Source: Trichostrongylus colubriformis (lineage: Eukaryota; Nematoda; Chromadorea; Rhabditida; Trichostrongylidae). From it: DNA of 64,000 nt. The notes below the pieces were generated by a model. The model ran no database searches, had not been told where the DNA came from, and was given only the letters and a program-made list of their open reading frames with translations. The translations under genes were made by a program, and so were the position numbers. Shown here one piece after another: positions 48,925-64,000 of this stretch. The DNA lies in NCBI GenBank assembly GCA_963978905.1, contig OZ022260.1:34737326-34801325 (forward strand). The letters are read 5' to 3'. Each line of letters opens with the position of its first letter. Positions within the stretch are counted from its first letter, which is position 1.

Positions 48925-49200
48925 TTGGCAGATTGTGGAATAATTGTGTGATATGAAAGTGTGGTCCGTAGAGTACCAGTCAAGAAAGAACGGAACAAGA
49001 CGGTCAAAAATTCGAGAAATAGACATCCATTTCTCCCTAATTCCTTCTTTTTCGCCTGTCTGCATCACCAACCGGTTGCGGTAGATGCACACAGGCGTGG
49101 AGCTGAGCCGCCAGCCGTAAATATTGCCCCGCCCTCGCAGCAATTTGCCCAGCGCATGCTAGGCATATGCCTGGCAGCGCGGCGGAATTGCGATAAAGAC
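48925..49200 (+). repeat. GTCTGCATC hairpin repeat, copy 3
   Basis: It begins GGCAGATTGTGGAATAATTG and includes AAGAAAGAACGGAACAAGAC. The hairpin at 49053-49097 is CGCCTGTCTGCATC...GATGCACACAGGCG. The block order matches the copies at 16190 and 48155, and it lies about 500 bp from copy 2 in the same orientation. Confidence 0.65.
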
Positions 49201-49835
49201 CTCAGGGCGCGCGTTTTCAGTGCGATTTCCACAACAGAATATCCCTTCTGTACTCGAATGTTAGTTTACAGACAATATATTTTTCACTTCTTATTTTCTT
49301 ATTTCCCCTGACGGTGTTTCAAAGCAACCTGAACCGGGGTACTGAAGGACAACCCTAGCGCAGGTAGAAGCACCGCTTTTGTGACAACCCTTATTTTCTC
49401 ATGCGTCCCCTCACCTCCACGATTTCACTGTGAAGACTCTTTACCATCTGGTGAGGAGCTGGCTATTTGGACGGCATTATCTGACTTTCCTCAGTAATGG
49501 CAGGTGGTACTGTGAAGTAGCATGTAGCCAAGTTGGTGAAAAACTTCATGAAAGCTATTACCGTACCTATGACTCAATGCGTTCATTCAATACGATTATG
49601 ACTCGAAAATCGATAAAGGAAGATAAGCTCGAGAATCAAGGAAGATCGAGTAAGAATTATTTCGTCACTCTACCTCGCCACAATCGGTTAGGAACTCGGT
49701 AAGTACTGCATTGTATGTATATTAAAAATTATTGGGAAAAAACCCTTACCAATACTCCAAACCTGGCGGAGAAGGGTGAAGGGCAGGTTCGATCGTCAAC
49801 GACTAAACTTCAATTCAAATTTGAAAGTTTTGAAG
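49201..49835. other. Intergenic, no gene seen
   Basis: A 90-codon plus frame at 49430-49702 has no recognisable domain. Nothing else is supported. Confidence 0.35.
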
Positions 49836-50056
49836 CTGCCATCGCAATGACGGGGGGGGAGCGCTTCACAAAAAGTTGCACATCTAAGCATCTCGGAAGG
49901 ATCTTAGAGGGGTCATTCTGCACAATTAGGGGTGTACTTTTGCCCATGCATCAGTGGAGGGAAGGAAGGGTTCCTTTCCCTAGGCTTAGGTAAAATTAAT
50001 GTTTCATAGTGAGATGCACCCCGTCCCCCTCCCCCCTCCCCCACTACCATAGCACC
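49836..50056 (-). mobile_element. Poly-G MITE, copy 4
   Basis: It runs from CTGCCATCGCAATGACGGGG to CCACTACCATAGCACC. The interior is the reverse complement of copy 1: AAAAGTTGCACATC comes first and CTAGGCTTAGGTAAAATTAA later. The ends are more diverged than in copies 1 and 3. Confidence 0.68.
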
Positions 50057-50876
50057 GTTTTGAGGTATATGATCTGTAGAATTGAAGGTCGCATCATATC
50101 GAAAGCCGTGAAAATCAGCGGAAAAATCTAGACATAAATTAATCGATTTGCTCCACCTTCTTGGTTTTGTCACGTGTATGTCATTCACAGTGTGAATTCG
50201 CGTCACGGCACCTTTTATGGGCTCCACGGAAAAACTCACAGCGGCTCGTGCTAGGTGACGTCACAGCCACCGCGCAGCGCGAGGGTGAGCGATGGCCTTG
50301 CTCCTACCGATGCGCTCTATAGAGGGTAACTTTGTTAGTGCTTGCTAATACATTAAGGTAAGCACATAGTACATAATAGCTTTGCTGCTTTGACAGGCTT
50401 TCTACAGCTGGGAGAGCTGGCCTTTTTCAAAGTGGCTAGCCCCTCCAGACGTATGGATTTGCCTCAGCCCAATGATGTAGAAGTTTCAGGAGACTGTGTG
50501 AGCTCCGTCCCATGTATGACCATGCGGGGAGACACATAGTATAAGTGCATAGTAAAAGTGCAAGCCATCTCATGACTTTGGTGAAGTGACAGCAAGGTTA
50601 TCCCCATTGAAGAGCGATGTTTGTAGCGCAGCCCATCGCAAACCGTCGCGTCGCGCAGTGGCTGTGGCGTCACTAAGCACGCACTGCATGCGCGCGCCGG
50701 TGAGTTCTTTCCTCCTCCCCCTTTTAAAAAGCAACGAGACAGGGTGGCATAGGCGGAGACGCAGAGGCACGACAGGTACACACAAGCACGCCCTGCCGCC
50801 GTCGTCGCAGAGTATGATCGCGGCCTTGAACGCATCCATTGAAGAAATTGTGGGATTCGTGGGAAATTGGAACGTA
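50057..50876. other. Intergenic, no gene seen
   Basis: A GC-rich patch at about 50620-50830 keeps several frames open on both strands, which is a composition effect. No domain is recognised. Confidence 0.35.
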
Positions 50877-51022
50877 AAATCCATTCCGCAGCGCTTGATT
50901 GGGCGGGGCTGAGGGACTTGGGTGAGAGTGTATCAAACTCTCTCACCCCGCCAAACCCTCTCACTCTCGCCACTCACTTAAGTCCGCAGGCCACGCCCAA
51001 TGAAGCGCTGCGAAATGGCCTG
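50877..51022. mobile_element. Foldback MITE, CATTTCG family, copy C
   Basis: It begins TCCATTCCGCAGCGCTTGAT and ends AGCGCTGCGAAATGGCCTG before TA. Central CTCTCACCCCGCC and CTCACTCTCGCCACTC motifs are shared with copies A and D. The arms are about 50 bp. Confidence 0.78.
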
Positions 51023-51426
51023 TACATCAGGGTACGCGCATCTTTTCTGTAATTTTACAGGATATGTTTTGTGACAGAAATTCATTCTCCTAAGAATATT
51101 AGACAGCTTCCATTGTCCTGCAATCTTAGTCGCCTTTTAATTTCCCGAGAAGCAGTCAAATTATATTACACATTGTCATCATATTCTGAATTCATCGGTA
51201 ATAACGCTTCAATGTTCTTCGACGCCTCTCGAAATAGCAAGCAAATAAATGAGAGCGGCTCTCTGTATTTTCAAAAGTAGCAGTATAAAACCTGTGAAGA
51301 ATACTGTTGGTGGTTTTTGCACCAATATATTGTACAATAGAACCTTATCGCCTTGTCAGTGACAACATTACAAACATATCTTTTCTCACAGTTGCACAAT
51401 TTCCACCAATTCCGCGATTTCTAGTA

Positions 51427-51591
51427 CTGTCCGTTTCGGAGCGCCTGGCAGAGCGTGGCCTGCGGACGTGGATGAGAGTGTATCAAACTCTCTCACCCCG
51501 CCACACACTCTCACTCTCGCCAAGTACTCTCACTCTCGTCACTCACCCAAGTGCACAGGTCACGCCCTGCCACAAGCTCCGAAATGGACTG
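51427..51591. mobile_element. Foldback MITE, CATTTCG family, copy D
   Basis: It begins CTGTCCGTTTCGGAGCGCCT and ends AGCTCCGAAATGGACTG, with TA on both sides. The centre carries an extra ACTCTCACTCTCG unit, making it about 20 bp longer than copies A and C. It lies about 380 bp upstream of the saposin gene. Confidence 0.78.
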
Positions 51592-51609
51592 TACTTCAAT
51601 AACCATGGC

Positions 51610-51860
51610 TGAGGCAACGCTCGTAGTTCCGTTTCTGCAGAATTGTGGAATCTGCGCAAAAAGATGCATATCGATCGAGAGGAACGATTTCGTTTTTGTG
51701 GAAATTTGGAGTCTGTTTTTGTTGAGATACGTAATCGTGAAATTTCCATTGCCGTAATTGTTTCATCTATGTAGACGGAGCTTTCAAATCGATACGTATC
51801 CACTCCTTTTCCACAATTTCGCATTTCCACAAAAATGCAAATCCCACCACTATAAGCGAT
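51610..51860. repeat. Decayed AATTGTGGAA foldback
   Basis: Blocks AGAATTGTGGAATCTGCG and, reversed, CACTCCTTTTCCACAATTTC with CGATACGTATCC resemble the well-preserved foldback at 54159 in a saposin intron. The arms here pair only in patches. Confidence 0.45.
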
Positions 51861-51957
51861 GCCTAGTGCCCTACGAAGGCTCGCATGACTCAACGGTTCG
51901 ATACGAAAGCCGAAAAATATGAAGAAAATGTATTTATGGAATGTTTAATAGAAAAGC

Positions 51958-51964
51958 TTTTCAG
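51958..51964 (+). promoter_or_regulatory. Probable trans-splice acceptor of saposin gene
   Basis: CTTTTCAG ends five bases upstream of the start ATG at 51970 and matches the strong nematode acceptor consensus. With no upstream exon visible, spliced-leader addition is the simplest reading; a non-coding first exon is the alternative. Confidence 0.55.
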
Positions 51965-51969
51965 GTAAC

Positions 51970-54534
51970 ATGAAATCTGCTATTATATTTGCTGTGATAC
52001 TTGGTACACTGCTCTGTAGTACTACCAGAGCTATTACTAACAAAGATAGATACTGCAAGTTATGTATAAATGCTGTCAAAAAAGCGAGAGACATGTTTAA
52101 AAAGGGCTTGCCAGTAGAAAAGACTATGAACGAGGTATGTCGATGTTATACTTACGGTGTGGAGAGGGGGGGGGGCAACATGTCCAATATTGAACCCTTA
52201 CATATCTTCACATGGTCATACATGCAGGCTGGCACATTATCTTCACAGGATCATACATGTATAGGCATCTGTGGCACGTTAGGCTAAGGTTATGGCTATA
52301 GCTATCACAGTGTTGTCGTGTACACTTTCAGTTTCCCCGCAACAGCCCTGTGCGCACGGCGACACATGCGATTATACTTCGCGGAACGGTGGTTCGGACA
52401 ATCGTGTGCGAATCGCCGTTCCGCAAAGTATAACTGCAGCAGTAGTGGAGCATCGATAATAGAACTATCCAACATTCAGTGTTCCCCCCCCCCCACCGTT
52501 ATACATAGGTATTTGAGTAAATTATTTTCGATACCATCGGATTACTGATTATACAGCCTTCGGTAAGTGATCTAAAAACCGAAGATGTGCCACGCATACG
52601 AGATTTAATCAAAGCGTAGGAACAGCACCCCTTTTTTATGCGGAATGAAAGAGAAAAGTTTTCATTTAAGTGAATCTGCTTTCTCGAGGAGAACAAATAC
52701 GTACTGGCCACTAATCTACTTTCACTCAGCGTAACTAAGATAGACGAAATCTAAGAGTATCAGCAAAGCATCACAGAGCAAGTATCTTTCAGACAGTTAC
52801 GAAATATTGTACAAAAGGTGAACCAAAATGGATTCTTCCTGCTTGTAAAGCAGTCAAAGAAAATCCTAAACTATTGAGTGAAACGTTACGGGTGAGTTTT
52901 TCACTTGTTATAACGTTTAGTTGTAGATGGATAAACCATAATTGCGGAGAATTCCACGGCCGAGGCTGACTGAGTACTAACTTATTTTCATCCAACCAAG
53001 ATACGACCCCTTTAAGGGTCCCCCAATCAAAGCTAGATCTTTTGTAACATACGGATGCAACGCTAAATACCCTAGCAGTCACCCACACCCCTAATACTGT
53101 TCGGCGAAGTGCACCGTTCGGAGAAGGAGTCCGAAGCCGGATGCGGCTCCACCCGTTGAGAGCTCACTCCAAATTGCCTCCGCATCTTCGTATACTGGAA
53201 TGCTCACTCTAAGAAAGGCGTCAGTCAGAAATCAACCTAGCACAATGAAAAATCATTGGCCCTTAAATCACCGAAAAAGAAGAGGTAGTCGTCGGAGATT
53301 CCCGACGAATTTTAGAGAAATGTGAGTCCTTTTTTCATCACGAAGGACGACTCGTCGTGGAGGATACCTTGGGTGTGTAGTCTTATGACAAGTTTTCGCG
53401 CGGCTGATTTTTGCGCGTGTGATTGCGCACATTGTGTACGCTCACTTTGAAATTTTACGCCCGAATAAATTGTTTCTTGATTAGGACTCTCATCAGTAAT
53501 AGTATCGTTTCTTTTACTTCTTATATTACTAAAACAGCTACTTCTCTGAAGGATCTCCATGGCACTAACCCCCTGCGCCCTGAGTGGAATTCCAACTGAC
53601 CGCGGCAAGTCGTGCTGATGGCGCCGCGGGTGCTACACCGCAAAGCGAAAGTACGACATAAGGCTACACACCCGCATTCCTTCACTCATGCTCCCACCTG
53701 GTGACAGTTATCGTAACGTATCTCTGCCGCATAGTTTGCAATAACGTGGCGCGTCCGCGTTTCTTGGGAACGCGTCCAGCGGTCTAGATCACAAGGCTGG
53801 ATGAATGACACCATCGAATTATCGTACTCACCTATTCCACCGAGGGAGGTCCCGTTGAAAAGGCAGGCGTGGCTATACCGTACCTCTCCATTAGTAAGCA
53901 TAAATGCTTTTGCAAGTAGAGCTACATAAGCAGTAGAGCCCTATGAGAGTGTGTACCCTTACGCCAAAATTTCCCACTATAGTGTGAAGCGTGCGAGTTA
54001 GGGTCGCGATACGTTGTTTGGGTCCTAAAGCAAGAGAAAGTGCCCTACGCCTCCGTTCAAGATGGAACACATCAAGTCACCTCAGCACCCAAATGCGTAC
54101 GCCCTTCCTAGCTTGCACGCATTGCACTGCAGACTGCGATGCGGAATCCTAAGGCCGCGTTCACAGTGTTGGAATTTGCGGAATTGTGGAAAGAAGAACA
54201 GGTACGTATCGAGTGGGTGAATCGCGGGATTTGCGGAAAAGCATTAGATACGTATCGACGCTTTCCACAATTCTCATTTCCGCAAATTCCGCGATTCTGC
54301 ATTTCCGCAACTTCCGCAATTCTCCCGATCGATACTTACCTATTCTTCTTTCCACAATTCCGCAAATTCCAAAACTGTGAACACAGTCTAACGTAAGGGT
54401 ATACCGCGCTACACATTTACACTGTGAACTCTCTTATATTTCAGAACAACGAATCGCCTGAAAAATTCTGCAGTTTTGTTCAAATTTGTCAGATGAAGAA
54501 AGGAAAAGGAATGAGAAAAAAGAACATGTCTTGA
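51970..54534 (+). CDS. Secreted saposin-B domain protein
   Basis: Exons 51970-52134, 52793-52891 and 54445-54534 join in frame to 117 residues ending at TGA. Residues 1-21 form a signal peptide (hydrophobic core AIIFAVILGTLL, likely cut after TTRA). The rest is a single saposin-B domain with six cysteines at 29, 32, 61, 73, 97 and 103. The spacing C-x2-C, C-x11-C, C-x5-C is that expected for three disulfides. The protein is rich in lysine, and the tail QMKKGKGMRKKNMS is strongly basic. Nematodes use such proteins (the spp family in C. elegans) as membrane-active or lipid-binding gut effectors; pore formation here is only inferred. Donors are GTATGT and GTGAGT, acceptors TTTCAG. Both introns carry foldback insertions. 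I give no symbol because orthology within this fast-evolving family cannot be settled by eye. Confidence 0.88.
52153..52501. mobile_element. Poly-G foldback in saposin intron 1
   Basis: ACGGTGTGGAGAGGGGG...CAACATGTCCAATA is mirrored by TCCAACATTCAGTGTTCCCC...CACCGT. Near its centre a second palindrome (52372-52432) pairs TTATACTTCGCGGAACGG with CCGTTCCGCAAAGTATAA. The element lies within the intron, clear of both splice sites, though it begins only 19 bp after the donor. Confidence 0.65.
53333..53655 (-). repeat. Dispersed repeat in saposin intron 2
   Basis: On the minus strand this carries CCGCGGTCAGTTGGAATTCC and GCGCAGGGGG, matching about 16470-16510, and a GGGTGTGTAG...TTTTCGCGCGG block like the arms of the foldback at 16395. 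It is non-coding, a second copy of that family. Confidence 0.55.
54159..54382. mobile_element. Foldback MITE in saposin intron 2
   Basis: The left arm GTTCACAGTGTTGGAATTTG continues through GGAATTGTGGAAAGAAGAAC. The right arm is its complement, ending CAAATTCC...ACTGTGAAC, about 54 bp with few mismatches. Inner sequence repeats TTCCGCAA and AATTC motifs several times. It ends about 60 bp before the last exon. Confidence 0.8.
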
Positions 54535-54654
54535 ATCTATGAGTACTTCCCTGTTGCTCAGTACCTCTTCTACTAACTGAAGATAACTCCTCTCAGCACC
54601 TTCCCAAATCCCTTCTTTTATGTGATGCCTCCACATTTTAACCGTAACAAGCTC

Positions 54655-54660
54655 AATAAA
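54655..54660 (+). terminator. Poly(A) signal of saposin gene
   Basis: An exact AATAAA lies 121 nt after the stop codon at 54534, a normal 3' UTR length for a nematode gene. Confidence 0.65.
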
Positions 54661-55215
54661 GATCATAAAGTTGTGTGTTGAATTACCTGCAGCTGAAAAT
54701 AAAAAATCCTTCTATTTTGGAGAAACTGCTCACGGGACCCCAACATCTTCACAAATTTTCTGGAACAGATTACTGCTAAATCAGTGGAGCACATTACATG
54801 CATACATCTCACGAGATTCTTTGAAATCTGCCCTGCCTTCGATTAATCAAAATCTACAAAAAAAAACTTTTATCACATTGGTCAAACAATCAAATTATCA
54901 CATATTTTAAAAGCACAGAAATAAATATAGCGGGAAAATGAATTGTTCAACCGTGTTTTTCTTTTAATAATAAATAACTCTCAAGTGTATTAGATAACCC
55001 TTAACCATAAAATCCGAGGGAAAACGCCATCGTTCCATCGGCAACGGCGTTCTCCGAAGAGAAATTTGAGATGTGCCTTGAAATATATTGTGATCGATAT
55101 TGTGACTTTTCTATCTACAATAAATAGATGGCTGTTATAAAGACAACAAGCAACGGCGACCCCTATACAAAAGAGAAAGTAAAACAAGTAAGTGCAGTCA
55201 TGTTCTATGAACAAT
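54661..55215. other. Gap between convergent genes
   Basis: It holds the 3' UTR of the minus-strand coatomer gene. No exact AATAAA for that strand is visible; ATTAAA at 54963-54968 is the best variant. No gene is seen. Confidence 0.4.
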
Positions 55216-62729
<7,514 letters not shown>

Positions 62730-62760
62730 CTTGTGGACTGCCGCTTTCTGCTCGTTTCAC

Positions 62761-62770
62761 CTGAAACGTG
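62761..62770 (-). promoter_or_regulatory. Probable trans-splice acceptor of coatomer gene
   Basis: On the minus strand CACGTTTCAG ends at 62761, giving a 31-nt leader before the ATG at 62729. This strong acceptor with no visible upstream exon suggests spliced-leader addition; a cis-spliced 5' UTR exon is possible. Confidence 0.5.
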
Positions 62771-63478
62771 AAAGAATGAGATAATGAAGTTATGACATGC
62801 TTCGTTGGGTTACGACGACACTGCACATTACTGAACAAGATCGAACCACGTGAAATGATACAGTTGAAGCTCTTGGTACTCATAAGAGGTGCTAATGTAG
62901 TTGAGGGGAGGGCACCCCATTGTGCCTGCGTCAGGCTCTCTTCACCTAGGCTCTCAGCTTGAACCTCTACCCTTCGGTAAAGCTTGGGTAAAAATATACA
63001 TATGAGAAGACAAGTTGGTGATTTTAATGTGTATGAATAAAGTGAGGCTTTCAAAGTTTAATTCCAAAAGACTCAGAGAGACTTTTCTGGGCCTTTCAAA
63101 ATAATAGTTTGAAAGTCTCAGATTATTTCATACACATTGAAATCCACATAAGACTTCAGAACGAGACAATGCTCAAACCGATGATTGAAAAAAGGTTTTC
63201 GAGTGAGGGAGACACCGCGACAGTGAGTGTCCCCCTTCCCCAATCTGCAACTGCGCAACTATATCAGCCTCCAAAACCCAAACACAAGATTGTTGAGATA
63301 GCAGAAAAGCAGCAGAAGAATTCACCAAGTATTCAGAAAAGAACAGCAACGTTGGCAGTCCTTAGCTACCGTAATAAGTAGACACGCACACGGCCGCTCG
63401 CAACGCGACGCAGACCCACTGGAGCGTAATTGTTGACGTGGTAGATGACCATAAACTGGCGGTTTCCTCAGAACTTAC
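62771..63478. other. 5' flank of coatomer gene with foldback
   Basis: Probable promoter DNA for the coatomer gene. A small foldback lies at about 63017-63146: TTTTAATGTGTATGAATAAA is mirrored by TTATTTCATACACATTGAAA. A plus-strand frame starting at 63109 begins inside this repeat and is not accepted as a gene. Confidence 0.5.
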
Positions 63479-63650
63479 TATGTAAATGGGCATGTGAAAA
63501 GAATATGCTGACATTGCTTCACCACTGTAAGTGAGAATGTCAAGCCAGCTCTCTTCTGAGTAAAGGATAAAGAAGGTGGTCTCTGTCTCTGATTTCACTT
63601 GAATGGATCGGAAGTATTCATCGAGGATCTTACTGGGTCTTTTAGACACA
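63479..63650 (-). CDS. Orphan exon, unknown protein
   Basis: On the minus strand an acceptor TACTTAG precedes 57 in-frame codons and a strong donor GTAAGTTC follows. The peptide starts VSKRPSKILDEYF, continues SEESWLDILTYSGEAMSAYS and ends FHMPIYI. It reads like a real globular protein segment and has no stop codon. I do not recognise the family. Possible companion coding sequence lies at about 63690-63810 on the same strand (STIGICGPEDREIFYSC). No further exon was found between here and the coatomer start, so it may be a gene fragment, a pseudogene or the inner part of a gene whose remaining exons I missed. Confidence 0.35.
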
Positions 63651-64000
63651 CTAAGTACAAGTGTCATGTCATGGCACTTAATGAGGAGCGCCGCTGACTG
63701 TCGTTGAAATGGTAAGGAATGGCTTTAGTTGCTTGTGACAGCTGTAGAAAATTTCACGATCTTCGGGCCCACAAATTCCGATGGTACTGTATTTACCAGT
63801 GGCTCTAATAACTGCGTGTAGCTAAATTTCTAGATTAGAAACGTATATCAATGAGCCATTGTTCGAGAAAGTAATTTTTTGATTGCTTTTCTGTAGGAAA
63901 AATTCTACACAATACTCACCAGACTAATATTCAACCTATATTCTGCTAATTGCCCTATCGAAAACAAGTTATGAATTCCCGTATTCCAAAATGATCAGCA

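Noticed and set aside
50586..50973. Overlapping GC-rich open frames on both strands
   Set aside because: Several frames are open at once, the signature of GC-rich composition, and part of the stretch is the CATTTCG foldback.
52988..53310. Extra saposin exons in intron 2
   Set aside because: No in-frame segment with cysteine spacing or proper splice sites was found. The three-exon model already gives a complete six-cysteine domain.
63109..63381. 90-codon plus-strand open frame
   Set aside because: Its start lies inside a small foldback (63017-63146) and it runs opposite the orphan minus exon. No domain is visible.

Overview
This window looks like nuclear DNA of a clade V nematode, most likely a strongylid such as a hookworm. 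Three multi-exon genes can be read. They have short exons, TTTCAG-type splice acceptors and acceptors placed just upstream of start codons, as expected for spliced-leader trans-splicing. The proteins are animal-type, and the intergenic DNA is full of short non-autonomous transposons. The species is an inference; no marker names it.

Genes. All convincing genes lie in the right-hand third. On the minus strand at 44334-46655 is GINS subunit PSF1 (7 exons, 205 aa), part of the CMG replicative helicase. On the plus strand at 51970-54534 is a small secreted saposin-B protein (3 exons, 117 aa, six cysteines). On the minus strand at 55216-62729 is the complete alpha subunit of the COPI coat (29 exons, 1232 aa). 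The saposin and coatomer genes converge, with about 680 bp between their stop codons. The three have no obvious shared function. An orphan minus-strand exon at 63479-63650 may belong to a further gene.

The left 44 kb holds no gene I can support. It is a graveyard of mobile DNA: one decayed mariner (14685-15962, TA duplication, broken transposase); a mariner-like MITE (33409-33612); three ~500-bp Tc1-like MITEs; four foldback elements with CATTTCG-type ends; four poly-G elements ending in GGTGCTATCGC; a tRNA-derived SINE family whose 3' end reads GGCGCATCCC; an inverted pair of tRNA-like units; several larger foldbacks; short tandem repeats; and a repeat group ending in a GACA/GACG microsatellite tail.

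The same families also sit in introns: foldbacks lie in both saposin introns, in intron 1 of the coatomer gene and in the last intron of psf-1. No canonical tRNA, rRNA, CRISPR, prophage or bacterial-type operon was seen. All splice models are conceptual and rest on reading-frame continuity plus my knowledge of the families; no alignment was run.
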